A DNA stretch of 64,000 nt from Cladochytrium replicatum. Its lineage: Eukaryota; Chytridiomycota; Chytridiomycetes; Cladochytriales; Cladochytriaceae. The stretch lies in assembly GCA_025526935.1 (NCBI GenBank), contig JAHLKD010000036.1, positions 355,686 through 419,685 on the forward strand, in the 5' to 3' direction. The notes below the pieces were generated by a model. The model saw only the letters and a program-made list of their open reading frames with translations, was not told the DNA's origin and ran no database searches. Both the position numbers and the translations under genes were made by a program. Positions 13,101-23,952 of the stretch are shown piece after piece (position 1 is the first letter of the stretch; each line of letters begins with the position of its first letter).

Positions 13101-15582
13101 CACTGTGCGGCTGTGGAACCCGCGGTCCGGTAAAGTCATCAGTTTGTTCCATTATGCCCCCGAGGAGGAAGGCGTTGATCCGACGCTGGTGGCAGTCACC
13201 GCGGTCGGGTGGGCGATCAGCGCTGCGAACGAATCGCTGATTTTCTCGGGGACATGCATGGGTCACTTGTATGTGTGGAACTTTGCAGACGTTGTTGATG
13301 GTTCGGAGTCGAATGAGGCGATGCAGGTAATTGATGTTGGTGCGAGCGAGGAGGCGGACGAGGACGGATTCAAGCCGATCGAGTCGATTTGTTTGACGGG
13401 GACTGGGAAAGGTATGTGTGCGGTGACGCATCAAGGGACGCTGTGCAGAGTGGATCTGTACCCGAACGAACCTGGCGCTGGGCTGGCGTACAAGATCTGC
13501 CCGTCGGGATTGGTGCGGCCATTTGCGTCGGGGATGTGCCCAGCGCGGGACTGGGAAGAGGCAGTGTTCATTGGAACGATCGACTATGTTCTGAAGTACG
13601 ATTTTGAAATCGGAGAGTTGACGGGTGTGCTTGGCGGGTCGCCATGGGCGACCTTTGTCAATCCCGAGCAGACAGAAGCACCAGGCGAGGAATACGACGA
13701 GTGGGAGGAAGCCGGAGCTCTTGAGGCAGCCACGCACGGCCGCGTGCGTGCGCTCAAATTGGTCGCTGACGGAAGGCTGTGCGTCGTGTTCTCGAACCCG
13801 ACGATCGCTTTTATTGATCTTGCTGCCAAGACTGCCACATGGTACGATGGCGCGTTTGAGGGTGCAAAGTTTGAGTCTGCGGATATCGCCTGGGGAGGCG
13901 ACTTTATTGTCGCTGGTTATGATATCCCTGCTGTCGACAAGAGCGGGGTCATTTTGACAATCTTTGCCGACGATGGGGAGACCAAATTTTTGGAAATGGA
14001 GGCGACGTCGCAAACACTCGAGCAGACTGACAACGCGATTGCGGACTTGTTCATCGGAAAGTGGGCGAACGAGCCGAAGCCAATCGATGCGCCGTTCAAT
14101 AGCAAAGGTGATATGGGCAAGTCCAGAGACACAACGCCGAAACCACGATTCGTCGAGCACCATGGTCCATTCCGTGACGAGCAGAAGAACTTCCCTGATC
14201 TGCGGCACATCACGAACGCACCTAAACACCTGATTCGCGCCGGTCGTCTCGAAGAAGCCGCGGCGATTCTGATCGACAAGTAGTTTAACGCAGCCGCGAA
14301 CGCGGCTGGGAGCGTTTATGTGCGCGTAGTCGAGAACCACATGAAAGATCTGGCGGCTGCGTATGCACTCGCGAGGGACGAGGACGGGTACAAGATGTGG
14401 CGACTAGAACAACAGGATCGGGCTGCTAGGGCGTTGGAGTTGGAGGAGGATCCGCTTGCTGCAAACTTGTGCATCGGTGCGTGTGCTGGATGGACGGACA
14501 TTGGTGCGCAGGAAATCTTTGCGTTCCCAAACGCATTTGCGGATGTCGGAAGGGCGGTGGTTGCAGTCACTTCTTCGGTATACGCGCGCGGGTTCGATTC
14601 GATTGTTGGAATGGTGACTTTGTTTGTGGTGAACACGCAGGAACGATTGGTCAACAAGTTCATGGTGATTCCGGAAGGTGTGGACGATCGATGGTCCACG
14701 GAAGATGAGGAAGTGATGGACTCGATGCCGGGAATTGTCGACGAGCTGTGTGTGGACAATGAAATGAAGTTCATCTACACTTTCGAACAGAAGACACTTG
14801 CAGACGGAACAGATCTGGCGATGATAAGGAAGCGCAACCTCGAAAATCAGGAGACGGTTGCAACCCAAATTCTTGCTACTGGAGAGGATGCGCACAGAAT
14901 CGAGATCAACAAGCTGACAATAAAAGAGATGGAAGGAAAGACCGTATTGACGGAGGAGACGAGAATCGAACAGCAGGTTCAGAAAGGAGTGAATTTGGTG
15001 ACGGTGCAAACAAATTGGGTGTGGGATATTGACACGTTGGAGGGTATTATGGCGCCAACTTTACCTGCGCACGATGAGGAAGGAGGCGAGGAAGAGAAGA
15101 CTGCAGAAGAAGAAACTCAGGAAGAGGCTGGTGAGGATGAGGAGGGAGATGAAGAAGGCGATAGGGAGTACGACGAGGATGCAGAGTACGAAGAACAACA
15201 AGAAGGTGCAAACGTGACGTCGTGGGACTCTGCGCGATTCTTTGCCGCGGATTTCAACGGACGTATCCTGATCTGGGAGAACAAGAAGCACACGATAGAA
15301 GAGATCGTCGCGATGGCGAAAGAGGAGGCCGGCGACCAGGAGGTCCCCGAAGAAGTTACGGAATATGAAGCCGCAGGAGGGGAAGGGTTGGATCAGTTGG
15401 TGTTTGAGCGCGGAGAGATGCTTGGGCAGATGCGAGCGCACGTCGAAGAGGCGAAATACTTGCAGTACACTGAAGTTGGTGACACCAAGATCTTGTTGTC
15501 GGTGAACGCAACGGACCTGAACCCGCATATTCCGTGGGTATTGAAGGCGTTTGATGTGACCCGTTACTGGGAAAGTTCGTGA
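10104..15582 (+). CDS. NWD1-like NACHT and WD40 protein (STAND ATPase), with an in-frame TAG
   Basis: Exons: 10104-10314, 10369-10468, 10525-10638, 10692-11162, 11221-12793 and 12856-15582. Spliced, the N-terminus reads VFISSTFTDFQPERD (about residue 62), RWGV (104) and GDRYGYRP (142), the order seen at the start of NWD1/TEP1-type proteins (DUF4062-like). A NACHT-type P-loop, GRSGTGKT, is at residues 474-481, with a Walker B-like LLLIIDNPDG near 578. WD40-type repeats follow from about residue 823 (SGSVDYTVRLWNPRSGK; SGTCMGHLYVWNF). The family couples a WD40 sensor to nucleotide-driven oligomerisation. A TAG at 14281-14283 stops the frame after 1298 residues, yet the same frame stays open to 15582 with WD40-like and acidic coiled sequence. 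The gene is therefore either truncated, recently mutated, or affected by a base error. The last 430 codons have an acidic low-complexity run. Confidence 0.88.
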
Positions 15583-16510
15583 GTTGTGTTTGATTTTCTA
15601 TTGTCGAAAACAGCTTTAGCCAAAGTATTGTTAAATTGAGGTCCCCTATTTTAATGTGTAAGGCAAATGTTTTGATATAAAAAGGTAAGAAACGATCTTG
15701 CTGAGTTGCGGATAACTCGTCGAGATAATACTGATGTCGACATGCTGGATCAGTGGATCGGTAGCTGTCTGGACCCGATACTATATTGGACGGGCGAGCG
15801 AGAAATGGAACACCGCTCTGAGCTGGTGGGAAAAGAAAGGGTTGGTGCTGAAAGAAACTGAGAGCGCGGGCTGGGAGAATCCCCGCGATTGTTGATTGAT
15901 TTCCGAGCAGTGGATTCCAGTTTACATGGACGGGCTGAGCAACCGCGAGTGCAATCGGACGACTACTGATGGCAAGACCGTCGAATGGTGGAAAAACAGT
16001 GGATTGCAGTTTGAACGGATACCGAAGACATGATGTCGTTACATAAACCAAAAAAGAACCAGAATGTGCCTTAGTTTCATAAAGAAACTTTTGCCCTTAC
16101 TAGTGGCGTGTCCAGAGCCTGTCCAGATATCTAGCCATCAGCGATATCCTCTACGTACTCTCACTTGAATTGTTGGCGCTGTGTTCGAATTGGACATCAT
16201 GGTGCCACAGAAAAAGAGTACAAATTGTCTGGTGCTTGCATGGAGAACCATGATCACTCTGCAGCTGAAAATGCTGCTACGCACAGATAAGTTATCAGCG
16301 GAGTTCTGTGTTATTTTTGTTGCCTTCAATCATTGCAGATTCATAGCATGAAGATTCATCAGAAAGCACGACCGAGATTACGCAAGGAATATAGAATGTT
16401 TCTTCTTGGCAAAAGAATAAACGAAACTTTCGGTGTCTGATATCGGGGGGATTTGGTTTGAGACAACGTAAGAATCGACAAGGTACTTTAATGGGGATGG
16501 AGGGCCGAGG
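15583..16510. other. No convincing gene
   Basis: A 231-codon open frame on the minus strand (15356-16051) overlaps the end of the NACHT-WD40 gene and has no domain or codon pattern that convinces me. The remainder is stop-rich. Confidence 0.45.
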
Positions 16511-16517
16511 ATAAAAA
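16511..16517 (+). promoter_or_regulatory. TATA-like box
   Basis: ATAAAAA sits about 160 bases before the start codon of the secreted peptide gene, followed by a pyrimidine- and A-rich leader. It is a plausible core promoter element, judged by position only. Confidence 0.4.
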
Positions 16518-16673
16518 GCATCGTGGCCCCCACTCAATCTATCAGCAAAGCTGATCTGACTTTTTGGTGAAATTCCCCACCCACTTGATCTAAACAGTTA
16601 CTCACCAACATTCTGGATCTCCTTAAACAGAGAACAGTTAACCTTACTCTCGATCAGCTCAACAATCGAAAAC

Positions 16674-16946
16674 ATGCGCACCACATCCTTCTCCACGCTC
16701 GTCGTTCTGCTCTTCTTCGTGATCACTCAGGTGCTTGCCATGAGGTCTTCTTTTACTGGATCGATGCTCACCGGTGACTACTGCAATTTGGCACACAGTG
16801 CTTGTGCCGCGTCTTGCATGGCGAAGTGCAGGCATGACTCGAACTTCTGCTCTTCCGATTGCCCCGACCAGTGCGACTGCCTCGCGTTTGCTTGCATGTG
16901 CAAAGCTACTGGCGACCCGTACTACTGCGATGAATTGGCATGCTGA
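16674..16946 (+). CDS. Small secreted cysteine-rich protein
   Basis: A single exon of 90 residues. The first 22 residues are a clear signal peptide: a basic start, a hydrophobic core (LVVLLFFVI) and a small-residue cut site (VLA). The mature part is about 68 residues with 12 cysteines in a dense pattern, including CAASCMAKC and CDCLAFACMC, which suggests six disulfides. This is the usual profile of small secreted fungal proteins. No known family is recognised, and no activity can be claimed. A decayed relative lies 300 bases downstream, so the gene was locally duplicated. Confidence 0.8.
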   Translation: MRTTSFSTLVVLLFFVITQVLAMRSSFTGSMLTGDYCNLAHSACAASCMAKCRHDSNFCSSDCPDQCDCLAFACMCKATGDPYYCDELAC

Positions 16947-17229
16947 TCAGTCAATGTTCCCCACTATTTTGTATAAATTGGTTCAAATATCGCAAAAAAC
17001 TCTGTGGAAAACATGTCGCTGTCGGTATCTTCCCCCAGATATACCCCAAACAAACCCAAATCATTTCTGCGCAAAACGAAACGACCTAGCGGTTATTTTC
17101 AATCAAAGTTGTTCAAATTCCATAGGGTAGGTGCATTTGTGACACAGGATCAGCTCGCTTGAGAAACGTAGGTAACAAGATGAATACACGAACGGCACCA
17201 TTTGTGCAAAGTAAGATCAGTCTTCCGAT

Positions 17230-17500
17230 TGGTGTTGTTACAACTTACTGTGCCTGTACATCACCAGCTCAGAAGAAAATATGCATGTCGTGCGAAACTC
17301 TTCACCGACCCACAAATTGCAATTCTTCTACGCTATGCTTTAAGCAAAGATCTTAACTTCTTTTCCCGATGCACTTTGTTGTCTGTTATGCTGGCGTGTG
17401 AAGCCCTGAAAAGTGGGACTGCATTGCTATTGCTTGCATACGCCGAGCTACCGGCGAACCCTTATACTGTGACGAGTACAACGGATTTTGATCGTTCAAA
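17230..17500 (+). pseudogene. Decayed copy of the cysteine-rich peptide gene
   Basis: The segment 17430-17490 reads DCIAIACIRRATGEPLYCDE and then a TGA. The intact gene reads DCLAFACMCKATGDPYYCDE at its C-terminus. Upstream, another frame is rich in cysteines (YCACTSP..CMSCE) but is separated by frameshifts and stops. No signal peptide is visible in frame. Unrecognised introns could rescue part of it, so pseudogene is the likelier but not certain reading. Confidence 0.65.
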
Positions 17501-17656
17501 TCGGTCGTTCCTGCAATTGTTTGTTTTTTCCATTTTAATGTAATACAGAAGCTTAGGGCAAGATATTGTGCTGACACATTGAGCACACTCAGTCCCATCG
17601 ACACCGGCGGTACGCCGTTCGAGGTCCGTCCAACAGGCTCGTACGCATTCCGCGGA

Positions 17657-18373
17657 CTAGTATCTGTCGGAGGACAAGCGATACACCGCGATCGCGACGA
17701 GTTCGGTCACGACGAAAAAGAGATTTGCGAGAGGCGAGCATGCGGCTGTCCGCGCCGTTTACGTAGTTCAGAACGATCCAGGTGATGTAAAAGTTGCGTG
17801 GATGCTGAAGAAGCAGCCCGGGAGGAACAGTCAGCGCATTCGGGCTGGTGTTGGGGACGCCGTGGGTTGAGAGGAGGGATGTGAGTGAGGTGATGGTAAG
17901 GTTTTGGGTTTGCTTGGTTTGAGTTTCGAAAGAAGGGTGGCGGGATGGCCGTAGTCCCGGTAATGACGTCGATGAGGAGGGCGAGCTCGGTGAAAATGAG
18001 GGTTGCAATTCCGGTCACGCAGGTTTGGAGGAGCCCCGCGAAGAGCAAAAAGAAACTCCAAAGAGGAGAACGGTTCGATAGTCGTAGTTTACAGTAGACT
18101 GGTTTTGACTACAAGCACAAAAAGCCTAATGACATGAATTTTCTAGGTCAGCTTGAAAGAAAGATCATAACCATTTTGAATCGACAACAGCGCCTCTGTA
18201 CCGAGCATCGCAGCATTCGCATGTGCATGTCTCTCGCTCCTTTCCAAAGTTCTCTGGTCTCTTGTGTAATCGGTCAACTCATACCACAAAGATATCACAG
18301 CGATGGTCAACGTCGCCGATGCAGCAGTTTTCGTCCATCTTACAGCCTCAGCGAGAAAGACGCCCGTGTTCAA
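17657..18373 (-). pseudogene. Remnant of a multi-pass membrane protein gene
   Basis: On the minus strand several hydrophobic segments follow each other in different frames. They are TAASATLTIAVISLWY (about 18330), SFFLLFAGLLQTCVTGIATL with TELALLIDVI (about 18050-17960), FYITWIVLNYV (about 17790) and NLFFVVTELVAIAVY before TAG 17657. An intron from about 18170 to an acceptor near 18110 can join the first two. I found no splice pair joining the later ones. It could be a chytrid-type membrane protein with missed introns or a frameshifted pseudogene. No ATG is visible in frame at the 5' end. Confidence 0.45.
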
Positions 18374-18783
18374 AAAACCTGTGAATCCTGCTCTTCAATA
18401 GCCTTCAAATTTAACTTTTAACTTAAAACTCACCAAGAACTTAAATTTAGCAATTTTCCACGCCCTGTTCCGGTTTGTACCTATGGCATAAACTTATCTG
18501 CTGCCATAAAAGCTCTTCTATTACTACTTCGTGTCGCGATCCGGCTATATTATTATGAAATTCATTTGCATGAATGAATCTCCATTGACCTCGCCTTCGT
18601 AGATTAAGTTCCTTCAATGTATGCGTCGACACCGCCGTCGGCACAGTTTTCAGCCAAGATCCCTTCAATTCGTGTTCGCTGGTATGACAGCAAACAGACT
18701 CTAGTGGTGTTCTCTCGAGAAAACGAGCGAAGGCCCGGTGCTAGATAAATTTTAGGTGGCGGAGTGAAAGCAAAGCTGTTAAC
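18374..18783. other. No gene seen
   Basis: Stop-rich on both strands. It lies between two divergently oriented remnants and may include their old promoters. Confidence 0.4.
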
Positions 18784-19730
18784 ATGCCCCAACAAAGGTG
18801 GGTTAGGAAGTGTGTGTTATACGAATGTGATCTTGGACTCATGCCCTCTAATCACAGCACCGGAATAGTCGGAGCGCCTATCCCACTACCCAAGGTGACA
18901 CTGCGCGTCCCTACATTCAGGGACTACTTTGATGACTCTGACCCTGAGAACCCTTCGATTTCCGAGCTGACACGGCGGGCGTACATCAAGAATCCCGAGT
19001 ATGTCGAGGATCCAAAGCTGTACTTTGAGTACGGAGCCCGACGCGGTGGGATAGCGCTCGTGGTAACTTTGCCGATCGACGGGAAAGATGTGGGTGTCGG
19101 TTACATGATGGGATACCCCTGGCGCCACGACTGGAAGCTCTCGTCGATGGTCGACAACTGTCCAGAGCTGGATCATCCGAACCTCTCGTTGGCGCTTCAG
19201 ACTTTGGAACAGTACATGAAATCTCCCCCTCGACGTCGGCCCGAGCCAGGACCGGAATACCCACAGCTGATCTTCTACATGCACGAGCGTTTCATCGACC
19301 CGGGTTCCAGCGGCATCGGATCGCTACATACCTCGGGGCCGCTATCGCTGGTCACATTGCGAGACTGAACCTAACATTTGAGAAACGAGCTAACGAGGTG
19401 TACGGACTGGACCCTAACCGTCCCCCACTGTTCGGTCGCGTTTGGGGTATCAGCGTCAACGACGTTCAGATTCGTGCGGCTAAGCGTGAACATGGGGTTT
19501 CCATTGTCAACCCAGCCAATCTCGATGAAGACGCGGACCTCATCTCCGAGCTTCAAGTCGGATCTGATGAGTGGTGGAGCTGACATGAAAAGCGATGTGC
19601 GCACGTCGTTCCTTCAAAGTGGCCCGAGGCTACGATGTTCACTATCAAGGATACAAAGGTGCTGGACAGGTTTGCTGTGTTTAAACATAGCTCTGCTGAT
19701 TCCGAGTCAGGCTTGAGTGCAAGACTTTGA
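18784..19730 (+). pseudogene. Broken gene for an unrecognised soluble protein
   Basis: Frame 1 runs to 19368 with good coding character (PTFRDYFDDSDPENPSISEL; LYFEYGARRGGIALVV). At about 19315-19325 the coding sense moves to another frame, which reads RIATYLGAAIAGHIARL, EVYGLDPNRPPLFGRVWG and ANLDEDADLI. That frame then meets a TGA at 19581 but continues, still protein-like, as WPEATMFTIKDTKVLDRF to TGA 19728. One frameshift and one in-frame stop suggest a recent pseudogene. A one-base sequencing error could explain only the first lesion. The start could be ATG 18784 or ATG 18841. I do not recognise the family. Confidence 0.6.
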
Positions 19731-20344
19731 TTCATTTACATTGTTACGATTTCGCGCGCTCACGTTGTCAAGTCACTCCATTTTGGCAGCACCGTTTGGT
19801 TTCTTTTGCGTTTCTCTCTGTTGTGGTTTATTCCTCATACAAATGTTTTGTTTTAAAGACTATTCTTTTCTGACTCGCATCTACTGAAGAAAACCAACCA
19901 AAACTGTCGTGACCCAGCCAATCACGATCGAGAAACGTACCCAGTGGAAATACTCCAAATATGGAAGACCCGTTGATCGAATTGTGGTCATTTTCATTGG
20001 GCTTCTTGAGACAAACTTTCTTAAGTCTCATCCAAACCCCTGCAGAACGATGAAACAAGAGGAGGACCAGAAACTACAGATGCTGCATCGCAGGATCAAC
20101 CCCAACAGGTTGGATAACTAAAATAGACGTTGGATGGGAACCTCTGAGCCCCCATTGCTCGCCGAATCATGCATTTTCTTTGACTCTGCTCACTGATTTT
20201 CGGTAAAAGAACAAATTTATCACTTTTGGTGGCAGAATATAATGTGTCCAGGACATAACGTAAATAAATGGGCGGGCGGTTCGTTGACAAAGGTAAGGTC
20301 CCGCACAAAATACAGAACAAACCAAAAAATAACGGGGGGGTCTC
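19731..20344. other. No gene seen; 3' side of the CYRI gene
   Basis: No coding frame with domain or splice support. The right-hand part is expected to be the 3' untranslated region of the minus-strand CYRI gene. Confidence 0.45.
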
Positions 20345-21960
20345 TCATGTCGCTGCAGGGAACAATGCACGGATGGCTTTTGGTGTTGTCTCATCCTTTA
20401 GATGCACCGTGCTGTACGCCAGCGAGTTCATCAATGATTGTGTCGACGGGCCACCAGACGCTTGGATCACCTTTACGATCGCGCGAATCTAAAAATGATG
20501 GGAGGGGTTAAGCTTTGCACACAACCCAAAGTCTGACCTTTTATAAAATACATACATTAATCTTGCTGGTTTTGTTGAATGCGCCGGCTTTATCTACGTG
20601 GTCGTACAGGATCACGCTGGCAACCATCACGCGGAGACAGTACTCGGTCATGGCCGGCTCTGTTACTCGGCTCTTTGCGATGGCGTTCACGCATACGCCG
20701 GAAAGAAGGGCAAGAAGATCGGTGACGTTCTCAGGGGGAAGTCTCTTATTCTGAATTAATGGGAATAATATTATTGGGGATTCAATAAAACTATAATTTC
20801 ACTTGCTACCTCTACTGTCGATGTGATGATTAGCTTCATCATCGGGTTGGAATGAGCGTAAAATAGTGACATTCTGTTTGCAAGTTCGTCGTGCACCGGC
20901 ACATTCGCAATTTGCTGGAGAACATTCGATTAGAGATTGGTGTGCGATCACATCATATTGGTCATTCCCAACTTACTGGGGATGCCATCTTCATCCGGGA
21001 AAGCGAGCGGCGGTAATACGAAAAGTCGTTCTGAATGTTTGGGTTGACCATCTGGGAGAAGGTGGTTAGAGGAGGTTTTGAGAAACAATCAGGATATCCA
21101 AAACAGATCACTAGATAACATCCAAACAACGCCATTTTTCAAACGGCGTGATATCCATATTCCATCCGCCCCTACTCTCAACACTCACCTTCAACTCATC
21201 AAAAAGCGAGACAAAGTGGAGCAGATCACCGAGCCGCTTTGCAGTTGCCTGGAACGACTCCAGATTCTTTGCGACGTCTCCAACACACAGGAAGTGCAGA
21301 ACTCGAGGGAACGCTTCTTGTTCAAGACGAAGAGCGAATTCGTAGTAGTCCTTTAGTTTGAGAACGGCAGGGTAAAGCGCGTTCCACGCAGCCTCCTCCG
21401 ATTCCCTGCTCGGACTGGATATTGCCTGCAGAGGGTAGATACGGGGGACGGAACAAGAATGATCAGTCAGTCGTAAATCGAGGTTTGAGTGATGTCGATT
21501 GGGGAACCGGCGTCTTTCGATCGTTCAGAATGTCTAGCCCCTCCTTCATTATTCTCTTATAAATCGTAATCGAGCAGACCTCTCATACACTGTTCGCACA
21601 ACATGGAGCTCCTTGTTCAAAAAAATCACAATATTACCCTTCGGATAGCATCACCGCAACCGGTATATGAGCGCAGCGAATCGAGAAAGACGGGAGCGGG
21701 TCGAAGGAGCTCGGTCACATAGTTGTGAATTTCTGATTCAGGAGGTGTCGGCGTTGCAGCTACCAAAAAAGAAACGACAGCACACAACATCCTCGTCAGC
21801 ATCATAGAAACAGCTTCTCCGGCCGTCCAAACTCGGAATTTGCCGGAAAAGAATGTCTGAAAGGCAAAGTGGGTTACACACCTTCGAGGTTGATAGCGAG
21901 ATCGGAATCGATTTCGTCTGATTCGTGACTCGAGCGGAGCATAGACATGAGGGCACCCAT
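20345..21960 (-). CDS. CYRI (FAM49) homologue, Rac1-binding WAVE/SCAR regulator
   Basis: Seven short minus-strand exons join perfectly in frame: 21882-21960, 21638-21759, 21189-21425, 20977-21051, 20810-20914, 20556-20750 and 20345-20488 (TGA). The product has 318 residues, close to the roughly 324 of animal CYRI-A/B. The second residue is glycine (MGALMSML), fitting the N-myristoylation known for this family. Recognisable blocks are SLRSYTGCGDAIR, NPNIQNDFSYYRR, ELANRMSLFYA, YCLRVMVASVILYDHVDKAGAF and HLKDETTPKAIR. The two arginines of YYRR fall at residues 160-161, the same numbers as the Rac1-binding arginines of human CYRI-B. CYRI binds active Rac1 and limits WAVE-driven Arp2/3 actin assembly at the membrane. 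Introns are 51-212 nt. No exon exceeds 240 nt, so simple ORF scans miss this gene. Confidence 0.95.
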
Positions 21961-22102
21961 GGTGGGCTGAGAATATTGACCAAGACCGGGGAAACGAGAG
22001 GGAACAAACACAATGCAGTGAGAGGCGACAGCCCTCACTTTATTTTCTGGCTGTTTTAGACGAGATAGTGAGAAAGTGATGACGAGAGTCTCAGGTATTC
22101 TA

Positions 22103-22163
22103 TGAATTGAATAGAATTATTGAATTGAATTGAATTGAATTACTGAATTGAATTATTGATTCA
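22103..22163. repeat. GAATT-type simple repeat
   Basis: A run of imperfect TGAATTGAAT units, AT-rich, lies 140 bases upstream of the CYRI start codon. It is a microsatellite with no further signal. Confidence 0.85.
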
Positions 22164-22433
22164 ATATGTACCTTCGCAGCCGTGCTTGGGGGTGGCAGTG
22201 CAGACCACAAGCCACCGCTATGGGTACGCTTTCCCACGTTTGAGTCTGTGGTTGACCACACGCCCCTCCATTCCTGAAGCGATGGTCAAAGAGACCTGAA
22301 ATTTTATAGTTTACCGCTGATTATTGTAATTACTCGTATCGAATTGGGGAGAGTCGAGCCTTTTTATCCTCAGTCTTTGCTGTTTCCATATCGATCTGCC
22401 TTAAATTTCGGGGGAAAAAAATATATATTCATC

Positions 22434-22915
22434 ATTGTGCATGCGAACGATATGAAAGTACTGGTCCGATACCTTACGGCTTTGGACAGAGTCGAATATT
22501 TTCCAGTACGTTGCATCATTTGCATGGACTGGAGAGGCGGCCTCGATCGAGTACTGTTCACGAGCTGGACTTTGAACCCGTACCTCAGAACAATGCATTT
22601 TTACAACTTGATCGAGCCCTCGTCGACGATAGAATGAAGCCTTAGAAGAAACTCTTTGCGATGGTCACTTGGTCACTTGTGCTACTGTGATCGGGCGAAA
22701 CGGGTTGTCGGCAATGTTCACGTTTGTTGGAGAAGCAGAAACTTTGACAGTACAGATTTCGGCGACGACGACGACGACTGTGATCGAAATCTGTTGTACG
22801 TGAACTCTATGGGTTCGCTGGACATGCTGAAGAATGCCAGGGCCTTCGCCCGTGCGCAAGTGGTGAGGTTGGAGCGGCTCAGAGAGTTTAGTGCTACGGA
22901 CAGGGTCTGCTAGTT
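22434..22915 (+). pseudogene. Decayed F-box family copy (copy 1 of 4)
   Basis: Fragments match the intact F-box genes downstream in the same order: VRYLTALDRV, NPYLRTMHFYNLIE, then in another frame IGRNGLSAMFTFVGEA and NLLYVNSMG. The intact genes have GRYVTALKRI, NAYLNSMHFYNLIE, IGRNGVSAVFSFMGES and RFLLNVEF. The F-box start is missing and frames are broken, so this is a relic. No new function can be read from it. Confidence 0.8.
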
Positions 22916-22925
22916 TTGCAAGCGA

Positions 22926-23952
22926 TAGTAAAACAATGCGTCCATGGCTACGAGGGCGGCACTGGAGATCATGTGGCATGTAGTCTGGTCGGGAATAAAC
23001 ACCTGCCAAGAGCCCTGGGATTCCTGGACGTCCGGAGACAAGTCCCACAGACGAAGCAGCGGGGTTTTGGTAGGAGTGGTCGGTATCGGCAAGGCACAGA
23101 ATTTGCACGAGAAAATGGAATCTGTGTATTAAGCTGCCGATTAGAGCAACAGACCAGGTTCATAGGTGGGAATCGACTAGCAAGATGCCGCCATCAAAGC
23201 GGAATCCCTCAAAGTAAGTTGACTCGACGACGGACTGGAGACTCGTAGAGATTTTGCGTTGCAAGAGTGATGTCCACAATCGATCTGCTTCAGTCTTACA
23301 AATAATGAAGTTTGATGTTGATTAACAGAAAATTTTGCTCAGTGACAAATTAATTTTAGGGTTAGGTGAAAGCAAACTGAAACCCCCAGGCAAATATTCG
23401 CCCCCCCTACGTACTTTGTGTACTGTCCTGATAATTCACGTAGGCGGTTCTTGTAACGCTGGTGCAAAAGTCCTTCCTATCACAGATAAGTGTATTGAAC
23501 GATATCAGCTGGTCTTTTGGCGACCACTGATCAAAACAACAGTTCCAAAACAAGAACAGTCCAAAACCTCCACAATGCCTGAAACAAGCCAAACTACCGA
23601 GAAACAAACAAGAAAACAAAGAATCAATCAAGAACAACAAAAGTGACTGTCGGATTGAATCCGACAGCCACAAAGAGCAGCAACGACAAATTTGCTGTTT
23701 GTTTTCAGTCGTGAAATGGGAAATCATGAGATGTACCTATGTCACGGCTCATATATTCATAGAGAGGGAACAGTGCTTAAATAGCAACAAATGATCACAG
23801 AGGATGGAAATTCATGGAATAAGAGAGAAATATTCTACCATGAATGGTAATGGTAACAGGGTGAAAATCTTCACAGAGCAGATGAGGTGTAAACCAAATA
23901 TCATATCACGACATCATAAGGTCGTGAAAGCATAATCTTTACCCAAACCATC
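22926..23952. other. No gene seen
   Basis: Between two F-box relics. Short open frames only. An A-rich stretch lies near 23580-23640. No repeats or RNA genes recognised. Confidence 0.45.

Noticed and set aside
13045-14340. 431-codon minus-strand open frame
   Set aside because: Antisense to the WD40 exon of the NACHT-WD40 gene, without recognisable domains.
14585-14600. GGTTCGATTC, similar to a tRNA B box
   Set aside because: Inside a coding exon, with no A box or cloverleaf around it. No convincing tRNA was found anywhere in the window.
15356-16051. 231-codon open frame on the minus strand
   Set aside because: It overlaps the coding end of the NACHT-WD40 gene on the other strand, has no domain, and its composition mirrors the complementary coding sequence.
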